The notes under the pieces are model-generated. The model saw only the letters and a program-made list of their open reading frames with translations, was not told where the DNA came from and made no database searches. A stretch of 64,000 nt of DNA. Origin: Cherax quadricarinatus (Eukaryota; Arthropoda; Malacostraca; Decapoda; Parastacidae). This document shows, piece by piece, positions 47,221-57,920 of the stretch; the first letter of the stretch is position 1, and every line of letters starts with the position of its first letter. Made by a program: the position numbers and the translations under genes. Location of the stretch: NCBI RefSeq assembly GCF_038502225.1, contig NC_091352.1, forward strand, positions 25,437,590 to 25,501,589. Direction: 5' to 3'.

Positions 47221-48215
47221 GTTACCCTCAGTTTCCAGGTCCCTTCCCATAATTCCCCTCAGGTTCCAGGACCCCTTCCATAGTTCCCCTCAGGTTCCAG
47301 GTCCCTTCACGTAGTTCCCTAAAGGGTCAAGGCCCCCTCTCCTAGTTCCCTAAAGGGTCAAGGCCCCCTCTCCTAGTTCCCTAAAGGGTCAAGGCCCCCT
47401 CTCCTAGTTCCCTAAAGGGTCAAGGTTCCCTCTCCTAGTTCTCCTTAAGTTCCAGTCCCCTCCCCTAGTTACCCTCAGTTTCCAGGTCCCTTCCCATAAT
47501 TCCCCTCAGGTTCCAGGACCCCTTCCATAGTTCCCCTCAGGTTCCAGGTCCCTTCACGTAGTTCCCTAAAGGGTCAAGGTCCCCTCTCCTAGTTCCCTAA
47601 AGGGTTATGGCCCCCTCTCCTAGTTCCCTAAAGGGTCAAGGCCCCCTCTCCTAGTTCCCTAAAGGGTCAAGGTTCCCTCTCCTAGTTCTCCTTAAAAGTT
47701 CCAGGTCCCCTCCCCTAGTTACCCTCAGTTTCCAGGTCCCTTCCCATAATTCCCCTCAGGTTCCAGGACCCCTTCCATAGTTCCCCTCAGGTTCCAGGTC
47801 CCTTCACGTAGTTCCCTAAAGGGTCAAGGCCCCCTCTCCTAGTTCCCTAAAGGGTCATGGCCCCCTCTCCTAGTTCCCTAAAGGGTCAAGGCCCCCTCTC
47901 CTAGTTCCCTAAAGGGTCAAGGTTCCCTCTCCTAGTTCTCCTTAAAAGTTCCAGGTCCCCTCCCCTAGTTACCCTCAGTTTCCAGGTCCCTTCCCATAAT
48001 TCCCCTCAGGTTCCAGGACCCCTTCCATAGTTCCCCTCAGGTTCCAGGTCCCTTCACGTAGTTCCCTAAAGGGTCAAGGCCCCCTCTCCTAGTTCCCTAA
48101 AGGGTCAAGGCCCCCTCTCCTAGTTCCCTAAAGGGTCAAGGCCCCCTCTCCTAGTTCCCTAAAGGGTCAAGGTTCCCTCTCCTAGTTCTCCTTAAGTTCC
48201 AGGTCCCCTCACCTT
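47221..48215 (+). repeat. Higher-order repeat of about 250 bp, four copies
   Basis: Copies begin with GTTACCCTCAGTTTCCAGG at 47221, 47468, 47718 and 47968. Each holds several shorter related subunits, including four TTCCCTAAAGGGTCAAGG-type subunits in which TTCCCTAAAGGG is partly palindromic. Differences among copies are few (GGTTATGG and GGTCATGG variants), so the block multiplied recently from an older, diverged minisatellite. Confidence 0.92.
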
Positions 48216-50150
48216 GTTACCCTCAGATTTCAGAATCCCTTAACTAATTCCCCTCAGGTTTCACGTCCCCTTACCTAGTTCCCCTCAGCTTCCAGGTCAC
48301 CTCTCCTAGTTCCCCTTAGGTGCCAAGTCCTCTCTCATAGTTCTCCTTAGGTTCCCGGTCCTCCATAAGTTCTAGGCTCCCTTTCCTAGTTCCACCTCAG
48401 GGTTCAGGTCCCTTCCTTTAGTTCTTCTTAGGTTCCAGGTCCCCTCTCCTAGTTCTCCTTATTTTCCAGGTCCCCTCTCCTAGTTCTCCTTATTTTCCAG
48501 GTCCCCTCTCCTAGTTCTCCTTAGGTTCCAGGTCCCCTCTCCTAGTTCTCCTCAAGTTCCAGGTCCCCTCTCCTAGTCCTCTTTAGGTTCCAGGTCCCCT
48601 CCCCTAGTTTTTCTTAGGTTTCAGGTCTACTCTCCTAGTTCTCCTTAGGTTCTGGTCCCGTCTCCTAGTTCCCCTCAGGTTTCAGGGTTTCTCTCCTAGT
48701 TCACCTCAGGTTTCAGGTCTACTCCCCTAGTTTTCCTTAGGTTCCAGGTCCCCTCTCCTAGTTCTCCTTAGGTTCCAGGTCCCCTCTCCTAGTTCCCCTC
48801 AGTTTGCAGGTCCCTTCTCCTAGTTCCCGCCACGTACGTGTTCCCCTCCCTAAGTTCACCTCAGGTTTCAGGTTCCCTCTCCTAGTTCCCCTGAGGTTCG
48901 TCCTTCCCTCTCCTAGTTCACCTCAGGTTTCAGGTCCACTCCCCTAGTTTTCCTTAGGTTCCAGGTCCCCTCTCCTAGTTCTCCTTAGGTTCCAGGTCCC
49001 CCCTCTCCTAGTTCTCCTTAGGTTTCAGGTCCTCTCTACAAGTTCTCCTCAGGTTCCAGGTCCCCTCTCCTAGTCCTCTTTAGAATCCAGGTCCCCTCTC
49101 CTAATTCTCCTTAGGTGCCAGGTCCCCTCTCATAGTTCTCCTTAGGTTACTGGCCCACTCTCATAGTTCTCCTCAGGTTCTAGGTCCCAGTTCCTAGTTC
49201 CCCCTCAGAGTTCAGGTCCTTTCCCTTAGTTCTCCTTAGGTTCCAGATCCCCCTCTCCTAGTTCTCCTAAGGTTTAGGTCTCCTCTCCTAGTTCTCCTTA
49301 GGTTCCAGGTCCCCTCTCCTAGTTCCCCTCAGTTTGCAGGTCCCTTCTCCTAGTTCCCGTCACGTTCGTGTTCCCCTCCCCAAGTTCACATCAGGTTTCA
49401 GGTCCCCTCTCCTAGTTCCCCTCAGGTTCGTCCTCCCCTCTCCTAGTTTACCTCAGGTTTCAGGTCCCCTCACCTAGTTTCCCTCAGTTTTCAGGTCCCA
49501 TCACCTAATTCCTCTCAGGTTCCAGGTCTCCTCCCCAGTTCACCTCTGGTTTCAGGTTCCCTCCCCTAGTTCTCCTTGGGTTCCAGGTCCTCTCTCCTAG
49601 TTCCCTTCAGGTTTCAGGTCCCTTACTCAGTTCCCTTCAATTTCCAGGTCATCATCACCTAGTTCCTCTCATGTTTAAGATCCACTCCCGTAGTTCATCT
49701 CAGGTTTCAGGTCTCTCACCTTGTTCCCCTCAGGTTTCAGGTCCGCTCACCTAGTTCACCTCAGATTTCAGGTCCCATGACCTAGTTCACCTCAGGTTTC
49801 AGGTCCCTCACCTAGTTCGCCTCAGGTTTCAGGTCCCCTCACCTAGTCCACCTTATGTTTCAGGTCCAATCACCTAGTTCAACTCATGTTTCATGTCCCT
49901 CACCTAGTTTATCTCAGGTTTCAGGTCCCCTCACCTAGTTTATCTCAGGTTTTAGGTCCTCTCACTTAGTTTATCTCGGGTTTGAGGTCCCTACTCTAGT
50001 TCCCTTCAGGTTTCAGGTCCCCTCACCTAGTTCACCTCAGGTTTCAGGTCCCTCACCTAGTTCTTCTCAGGTTTCTGGTCCCCCACCTAATTCCCCTCAG
50101 GTTCCAGGTCACCTCACCTAGTTACCCTCAGATTTCAGATCCCCTTACCT
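48216..50150 (+). repeat. Diverged pyrimidine-rich minisatellite, about 28-32-bp units
   Basis: Loosely repeating TTCCAGGTCCCCTCTCCTAG followed by TTCTCCTTAGG, with many substitutions and small indels. It is the older, decayed matrix from which the 250-bp higher-order repeat (left) and the 14-bp array (right) could have grown. Confidence 0.88.
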
Positions 50151-51888
50151 AGTTCCCCTCACCAAGTTCCCTTCACCTATTTCCCCTCTCCAAGTTCCCC
50201 TCACCAAGTTCCCCTAACCAAGTTCCCCTCATCTAGTTTCCCTCACCTAGTTCTCCTCACCAGGTTCCCCTCACCAAATTCACCTCACCAAGTTCCCCTC
50301 GCTAAGTTTCCTCACCATATTCCTCTCACCAACTTCCCCACAACAAATTCCCCTCATCAAGTTCCCCTCACCTAGTTCCCCTCACCATGTTCCCCTCACC
50401 AACTTTCCCTCACCAAGTTCCCCTCACCAAGCTCCCCTCACCAAATTCCCCTCACCAAGTTCCCCTCCCTAAGTTTCCCTCACCTAGTTCCCCTCACGAA
50501 GTTCCCCTCACCAAGTTCCCGTCACCAAATTCCCCTCACCAAGTTCCCCTCACTAAATTCCCCTCACCAAGTTCCCCTCACCAAGTTCCCCTCACCAAGC
50601 TCCCCTCACCAAGTTCCCCTCACTAAGTTTCCCTCACCAAATTCCCCTCACCAAGGTCCCCTCACTAAGTTTCCCTCACTAAATTCCCCTCACCAAATTC
50701 CCCTCACCAAGTTTCCCTCACTAAATTCCCCTCACCAAGTTCCCTTCACCAAGTTTCCCTCACTAAATTCCCCTCACCAAGTTCCCCTCACCAAGTTCCC
50801 CTCACAAAGTTCCCCTCACCAAGTTTCCCTCACTAAATTCCCCTCACCAAGTTCCCCTCACCTAGTTCTCCTCACCAAGTTCCCCTCACCAAGTTTCCCT
50901 CACCAAGTTCCCCTCACCAAGTTTCCCTCACCAAGTTCCCCTCACCAAGTTCCCCTCACTAAATTCCCCTCACCAAGTTTCCCTCACCAAGTTCCACTCA
51001 CCAAGTTTCCCTCACTAAATTCCCCTCACCAAGTTCCCCTCACCAAGTTCCCCTCACCAAGTTTCCCTCACTAAATTCCCCTCACCAAGTTCCCCTCACC
51101 TAGTTCTCCTCACCAAGCTCCCCTCACCAAGTTCCCCTCAATAAGTTCCCCTCACCAAGTTTCCCTCACTAAATTCCCCTCACCAAGTTCCCCTCATCAA
51201 GTTCCCCTCACCAAGTTCCTCTCACCAAGTTCCCCTCACCAAGTTCCCCTCACCAAGTTCCCCTCATCAAGTTCCCCTCACCAAGTTCCTCTCACCAAGT
51301 TCCCCTCACCAAGTTCCCCTCACCAAGTTCCCCTCACCAAGTTCCCCTCACCAAGTTCCCCTCACCAAGTTCCCCTCACCAAGATCCCCTCACCAAGTTC
51401 CCCTCACCAAGTTCCCCTCACCAAGTTCCCCTCACCAAGTTCCCCTCACCAAGTTCCCCTCACCAAGTTCCTCTCACCAAGTTCCCCTCACCAAGTTCCC
51501 CTCACCAAGTTCCCCTCACCAAGTTCCCCTCACCAAGTTCCCCTCATCAAGTTCCCCTCACCAAGTTCCCCTCACTAAGTTCCCCTCATCAAGTACCCCT
51601 CATCAAGTTCCCCTCACCAAGCACCCCTCATCAAGTTCCCATCATCAAGTTCCCCTCACCAAGTTCCCCTCACCAAGCACCCCTCATCAAGTTCCCTTCA
51701 TCAAGTTCCCCTCACCAAGTTCCCCCTCACCAAGTTCCCCTCATCAAGTTCCCCTCATCAAGTTCCCCTCACCAAGCACCCCTCATCAAGTTCCCCTCAT
51801 CAAGTTCCCCTCACCAAGTTCCCCTCACCAAGCACCCCTCATCAAGTTCCCCTCATCAAGTTCCCCTCACCAAGTTCCCCTCACCTAG
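50150..51888 (+). repeat. 14-bp minisatellite (AAGTTCCCCTCACC)n, about 120 units
   Basis: The unit is AAGTTCCCCTCACC with TTTCCC, AAATTC and CTCATC variants. The centre (about 51185-51550) is the most uniform and the left part the most variable. It is strongly pyrimidine-rich on the + strand. The open frame with PSPSSPHQVPLTK-like repeats is not a gene. Confidence 0.95.
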
Positions 51889-51984
51889 TTACATTGTTCA
51901 CTATATCCGCCGAGGACAAAATTTATTCGTCTCCCTCTCATAAATATTATTATCTCCGCCATTTCTAGAGGTGATTCAATTGTA

Positions 51985-52290
51985 GTGTCCCCTTACATTC
52001 TCCCCTCGTTACTGCCTCTCTTACCCTCTGCTTCACCTCTTGTTACTTCCTTTTTTACCCCCTCCTTCACCCCTTGTTGCTGCCTCTTTTACCCCTTCCC
52101 TCACTGTCTCTGTTACCCTTGCACCATCTTCACTTTTCTTGTTATCCTCTATACCCCTCGTTCCTGCATCTATTACCCTCTGTTCCCCTCATTGCTACCT
52201 CTCTTGCCCACTTCTTTATCCTTCATTGCTGCCTCTCTTGTCCTCTCATTCTTCCTTCATTGATGTGTCTCTTTCACACTCCTTCCCTCA
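51985..52290 (+). other. Pyrimidine-rich DNA, degenerate repeat
   Basis: CTGCCTCTCTTACCC-type motifs at irregular spacing, an older form of the arrays that follow. The overlapping open frames of this part of the + strand translate repeat DNA. Confidence 0.6.
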
Positions 52291-52530
52291 CTGCTGCCTC
52301 TCTTAAACTCTCCTCTATGGTGCCTCTCTTACAGTCTCCTTCCCTCACTGGTGCCTCTCTTAAACTCTCCTCTATGGTGCCTCTCTTACAGTCTCCTTCC
52401 CTCACTGCTGCCTCTCTTAAACTCTCCTCTATGGTGCCTCTCTTACAGTCTCCTTCACTCACTGCTGCCTCTCTTAGACTCTCCTCTATGGTGCCTCTCT
52501 TACAGTCTCCTTCACAAACTGCTGCCTCTC
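52291..52530 (+). repeat. 57-bp minisatellite, about 4 units
   Basis: Units hold CTCTTAAACTCTCCTCTATG and CTCTTACAGTCTCCTTCCCT, repeating every 57 bp (52291, 52348 and on). Each unit is itself two related halves. Confidence 0.88.
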
Positions 52531-52950
52531 TTACACTCTCCTTCCATCATTACTGCCTCTCTTACACTCTCTTTCCATCATTACTGCCTCTCTTATACTC
52601 TCTTTCCATCATTACTGCCTCTCTTACACTCTCCTTCCATCATTACTGCCTCTCTTACACTCTCTTTCCATCATTACTGCCTCTCTTACGCTCTCCTTCC
52701 ATCATTACTGCCTCTCTTACACTCTCTTTCCATCATCACTGCCTCTCTTACACTCTCTTTCCATCATCACTGCCTCTCTTACACTCTCCTTCCATCATTA
52801 CTGCCTCTCTTACACTCTCCTTCCATCATTACTGCCTCTCTTACACTCTCTTTCCATCATTTCTGCCTCTCTTACACTCTCTTTCCATCATTTCTGCCTC
52901 TCTTACACTCTCTTTCCATCATTACTGCTTCTCATACACTCTCTTTCTAC
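52531..52950 (+). repeat. 31-bp minisatellite, about 13 units
   Basis: Units of TTACTGCCTCTCTTACACTC then TCTTTCCATCA. Period 31 makes the open frame read with a 31-residue period (SIITASLTLSFHHYCLSYTL). It is related to the 57-bp units by the CTGCCTCTCTTA motif. Confidence 0.92.
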
Positions 52951-53137
52951 CTTTGCTACCTTCTCATTCTCTTTTTTCCCCTCGTTGCTGCCATTCTTTT
53001 CCTCGAATTCTCCCCTTGTTACTGCCTCTCTTACCCTCTACTTCACGCCACGTTGCTGCTTCTCTTAGTCTCTCCTTTTTGTATTGTAGTTTCTTTCTCC
53101 ATCTCTCAACCCTTCCACCGTCCTTCAGTCTTAATCT

Positions 53138-53142
<5 letters not shown>

Positions 53143-53178
<36 letters not shown>
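53143..53178 (+). repeat. (CT)n microsatellite
   Basis: About 36 bp of uninterrupted CT between degenerate pyrimidine-rich DNA and the CA tract at 53278-53291. Confidence 0.95.
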
Positions 53179-53182
<4 letters not shown>

Positions 53183-53291
53183 TCTTGGATGCGTCTTACC
53201 ATCTGCATAAATGTCATCATTCTTCTCTATTAAGCATCGACCAGTTTTTTTACGAACTAGCGCGTATGCGCATGAGCGCACACACACACAC

Positions 53292-53699
53292 CCAAGTTTG
53301 CAACAAGGCTAGTTCCGGCCTGACAACATTGGAGGAAAGGAGGGTCAGGGTAGACATGATAACGACATACAAAATATTGCGTGGGATAGAAAAGGTGGAC
53401 AGAGACAGGATGTTCCAGAGAGGGGACATAATTGGGTCATAATTGGAAGTTGAAGACTCAGATGAGTCAAAGGGCTGTTAGGAAGTATTTCTTCAGTCAT
53501 AGAGTTGTCATGAAGTGGAATAGTCTGGCAAGTGATGTTGTGGAGGCACGAACCATACTTAGTTTTATGACGAGGTATAATGTAGGTTATGGAGCAGGGA
53601 GAGAGGAGACGAAGTAGCGGTCAATGAAGAGGTGGGGCCAGGAGCTGAGTCTCGAACCCTGCAACCACAAATAGGTGAGTACAAAAAGGTGAGTACACA
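53292..53699 (+). pseudogene. (CA)n-associated LINE, copy 1: RT C-terminus and 3' UTR only
   Basis: Begins right after a short CA tract (53278-53291) with TTTGCAACAAGGCTAGTTCC, equal to the RT C-terminal region of copy 3 (60550 on). It reads LTTLEERRVRVDMITTYKIL, a frameshift, VRKYFFSHRVVMKWNSL and then the 3' UTR with AATAGGTGAGTAC and AAAAGGTGAGTACACAC, ending in CA repeats. Heavily 5'-truncated and dead. Confidence 0.88.
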
Positions 53700-55948
53700 C
53701 ACACACACACATGCCGTACCCAATGCCCCACCCACCTCATTACAAACTCCACAGTCACCCCCCCCAATATTTTCTCGTCAGGTTTCCCGCTTCCCCACCC
53801 CAACGTATCCCCCCCCCCCGACCACAGTTTTAGAAGGTTTGGTATACAAATTCAGATGGAATTACAAATGAATGTGAGGAGTGGCATGAGAGAATCAAGG
53901 AGACATCTCCAGACATAATAGCACTCACAGAAACGAAACTCACCAGGATGGTAACAGATGCAATCTTTCCATCCGGATATCAGATACTGAGGAGAGATAA
54001 AGGGAGCAGAGGGGGAGGGGAAAGGAGTTGCACTACTCACTGAAAACCGGTGGGGATTTGAGGAAATGGAAGGAATGTATGGAATCGGAGAAAGGGACTA
54101 CACAGTAGGAACAATCCAATCTGGGTGCCCTATGATGGTAATTGCAGTAATTTACAACCTGCCACAGAACTGCAGGAGGCTAAGAGTTGGCAGAAGAGCT
54201 CACATGGGTAGAGCAAAGTTACTAGTTATGGGTGATTTCAATCATATGGAGAATGACCTGGAGCCACATGGAGGTCCCGAAACTGGGAGAGCCATGATGA
54301 CATGTGGTACTGGAGTACCTCACGCATCAACATGTTAGGGACACCACCAGAAAGAGAGGTGAGGATGAACCAGCAAGATTGAACCTAGTATTCAAGTTGA
54401 CTAATTCGGACATCGAGGATATAACTTATGAATGGCCCTTTGGAGCTAGTGATCATATGGTTCTGAGCTTTGAATACATATTCGAGTTACAAGTGGAGAG
54501 GGTAACAGGAATTGGAATGGAAAAGCCAAACTAGAAAAGATGAGACTACACAGGCATGAAGAACTTCCTGCAAGACGGTCAATGGGAAAGAGAATTGGCA
54601 GGAAAACCAGTAAAAGAAATGATGGACTACATGACCACAAAATGCAAGGAGGCAGAGGAGAGGTTTGATCCCAAATGGAACAGAAATAATGGGAAGACCA
54701 GAAGGAGCCCGTGGTTCACCTAAAAGTGTAGGGAGGCAAAAACTAAGTGAACTAGAGAATGGAAAAAGTACAGAAGACAAAGGACCCAGGAAAATTAAAG
54801 ATTAGCCGAAGAGCCAGAAACGAATTTGCACAGATAAGGAGGGAGGCTCAATGACAATACGGAAAGTATATAGCATCGAACGTCAAATCTGACCTCATGC
54901 TGTTGTATAGCCACATCAGGAGGAAAACAACAGTCAAGGACCAGGTAACCTGGCTAAGAAAGGGAGGTGGGGAGTTCACAAAAAAATGACCAAGAAGTAT
55001 ATGAGGAGCTCAATATGAGATTTAAAGTATTTACAATGGAAACAGGAAAGTCAGAAGAGGGAAATACACCAACAAGTGCTGGATGAAATACACACAGACG
55101 AGGAGGAAAAGAACCATCTATTTGAAGTTGATACCTTAAAGGCAGTGGGACTAGACAACATTTGTCCATGGGTCCTTAGAGACACAGCAGAGTTGCTGAG
55201 TGCCACTAACAAAAATCTTCAACACATCCATTGAAAATGGGCATCTACCTGAGGTATGGAATATGGCAAATGTTGGCCCAATTTTTAAGGACACAGACAC
55301 GAGGAATTCATCTACAGACCTGTGTCACTGACGTGTATAGTATGCAGAGCCATGGAGAAGATTATCAGGAGGAGAGTGGTGGAACACCTAGAAAGAAAGA
55401 AGCTTATAAGCGACAACCAGCACGGATTCAGGGAAGGAAAATCCTTAGTCACAAACCTACTGGAGTTTCATGACAAGGCAATGGAAGTAAGACACGAGAG
55501 AGAGGGGTGGATAGATTCCATTTTCTTGGACTACAAGAAGACCTTCGACACAGTTCTCCTGTTATGTGTGCCTGATCCTCTTGCAAAAGCAAGAGGATCA
55601 GGCACACATAACAGGAGAGGCACTGCAATGGACGAAAGAATATCTGATAAGGAGGCAACAACGAGTCATGGTACGTGACGAATTGTCAGAGTGGGCACCT
55701 GTGACAAGCGGGGTTCCACAGGGGTCGGTCCTAGGACTAGTGCTATTTTTGGTATATGTGAATGACATGACGGGAGGGATATACTCAAAAGTCTCCCTGT
55801 TTGCAGATGATGTGAAGTTAATGAGGAGAATAAAATCGGATGACGATCAGGCAGGACTACAAAGAGACCTGGACAGGCAACTCCTTGAATTTAACCCTGC
55901 CAAATGCAAGGGCATGATGATCGGGGAAGGACAAAGAAGACCGCAGAC
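53700..55948 (+). pseudogene. (CA)n-associated LINE, copy 2: decayed, from the ORF1/ORF2 junction to mid RT
   Basis: Starts after a short CA run (about 53697-53712) with CCAATGCCCCACCC, matching copy 3 at about 57937. It retains the endonuclease in pieces (LLVMGDFNH, GASDHMVLSF), with a deletion of about 16 codons near 54180 and several frameshifts. The RT includes HGFREGKSLVTNLLEF and LFADDVKLMRR. A foldback replaces part of the palm at 55556-55617, and about 20 bp are lost near 55880. Similarity ends near 55948 (CCGCAGACAG). It has no 3' end. Confidence 0.85.
55556..55617. other. Perfect inverted repeat in LINE copy 2, 29-bp arms, AAAA loop
   Basis: Arms at 55556-55584 and 55589-55617 are exact complements around AAAA. 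The right arm is normal LINE sequence (as in copy 3, 59891 on). The left arm replaces what in copy 3 is CCTCACAAGAGGTTAC with the reverse complement of the right arm, so the left arm was copied from the right one. Confidence 0.95.
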
Positions 55949-56319
55949 AGGACGTCACATCGACCTGGACAATCTACAGTACTACAGCTGCACGACAAGT
56001 ACTGTATCACCTATGAGTGGTTGTTTGGGTGTGGGGTTCCAGGTTCCAATTAACCGCCAAGCTGAATGTGAATGGTCTAACTCTCATAGCACGATAAAGA
56101 ATAGGCACTCAAGTATTCAATAAGGTTTAGCAAATGGTAATCCATTGAACAAGGATTAACTCACTATAAGCAGGTCGAGCATAGGCAACACTGTAAGGGT
56201 GGGAGTCAGGTCACAAGAGGTTGTGGACACAAGCGACAACTGAGAATCTACATTACACTCCAAGCACAAGCCACCTACTTTTCAGACACATAATAAACCC
56301 ACACATAATTCAACACATA

Positions 56320-56321
<2 letters not shown>
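55949..56321. other. Unclassified DNA between LINE copies
   Basis: About 370 bp that do not match the LINE family. It separates the broken end of copy 2 from the large CA tract. No gene is supported; the tail of the open frame that began in copy 2 simply runs on here. Confidence 0.55.
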
Positions 56322-56415
<94 letters not shown>

Positions 56416-56463
56416 CACACACACACACACACATATATACACACACATACACAAACACACACA

Positions 56464-56543
<80 letters not shown>

Positions 56544-56603
56544 CACACACACACACACACATATATACACACACATACACAAACACACACACACACACAC
56601 ACA

Positions 56604-56660
<57 letters not shown>

Positions 56661-56675
56661 CCAGACACACATACA
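56322..56675 (+). repeat. (CA)n microsatellite, about 350 bp
   Basis: Mainly CA, with an AGTCACACAC...CATATATACACACACATACAC interruption block occurring twice, about 128 bp apart (near 56413 and 56541), so a segment of the tract was duplicated. It forms the 5' flank of LINE copy 3. Confidence 0.95.
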
Positions 56676-56905
56676 CTCCCCCCCTCACCACCGACATCTC
56701 ACTACTTCCCCTGATCCCTCCCCTCCCTCGATCACCCTCCCCTCCCCCGTTCACCCTAAACCCTCCCCACCCCTCCCCACTCCGCTCCCACATAGCCACA
56801 GTTCCTCCACTACTTCCCCCCCCCACACTCTGACATACACACTACTAACCTAACATACAGAACTACATAGGTTTCCCACTCTGAGGCAATCAGGATAAAA
56901 CAAAA

Positions 56906-57920
56906 ATGGGTTGCCAGAGAGCAACAAGAAAAACCAAGGGACAGGAGGAGGAAACTGCAAAGGAAGATTGGGCAGCAGAGCTCATAAAAAGGGATCATGA
57001 ATGGGAAAAGAAACTAGAAGAACTTAGCATGAGAATGGAAGAGAGGATAGATATGGAAAGCAGGAAGTGAGAGGTGCATGCCAAAGCAGCAGAAGCTAGG
57101 ATACAGAGTTTAGAAGAGGAATTGAAAAATCTGAAACAGCCTAAAGAACTAAAGAACATTTTGGGATTGACAACAGAGACTGCTACCTCAGCCACAAACA
57201 AGGGGACTGTAGGGAAAGAAGGGGCACAACTGCATGGAGAAGCTCTATCAGAGGAGACTGTAGCAAATGAAAGAGCTAAGCTTTATGTGGAGACCCTAAC
57301 AGACAACAACAGAGCCCAAGGAAAGCCGAGAAGGGAAAATGACAGGCCACTGAGCCCAAGTACATTAGCCAGTGAAACTGATGAAAGGAAAGCTGCAGTG
57401 GAGGAAACCAAATTAAATGAGGGGATCCACAGGGATATGCAGTGGGAGAATGAAAGGGTGAGGTCAGTCTTTGTGTATGGGCTCCAGGAAGTCGAAGGGG
57501 AAACATATGAAGCAAGAAAACAATGAAAAAAAAGCAATTGAAAGCATCATGAAAGCAATAGGAGAAGACGATATGAACCAGCTGGAAAATTTTCGTAGAA
57601 TAGGGGGGTTTGTAAAAAAAAGAACCCGGCCAGTGAGAGTGACCTTCAAGGCAGAAGTGACTCGGACCAGGTTCCTGCAGGAGAAAGCACGATTAAGGGA
57701 CATGACGGCATACAGGAAGGTGTATCTCGACCGCGACAGAACACAAGAAGAAAAGCAGAAACTGAGAGAGATGATACAAAGGCGAAAGGAGGAAAGAGAG
57801 GGGATGGAGAAGACAGACAGGAGATCCCAGACCCAGGAAGAAGATCAAATACAGCCTCCCTCACAACTTCCTATAGAAGCCTCCCAACCAGGTCAACCCC
57901 AGTGCAACCAAACACTCTAA
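56906..57920 (+). pseudogene. LINE copy 3 ORF1 (one stop, one frameshift)
   Basis: ATG at 56906. The first part is highly charged and probably coiled-coil (WEKKLEELSMRMEERIDM; ARIQSLEEELKNL). It is interrupted by TGA at 57068-57070 in the same frame. Near 57500-57530, at an A-rich run, the frame shifts by one. The second part (RSVFVYGLQE; FRRIGGFVKKRTRPVRVTF; YLDRDRTQEEKQKL) has the pattern of the RRM-like RNA-binding domain of LINE ORF1 proteins: hydrophobic strand, RxxG, RPVxVxF and a DRT..E..K helix. The product would bind element RNA. No CCHC zinc knuckle is visible. The ORF ends at TAA 57918-57920. Confidence 0.75.
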
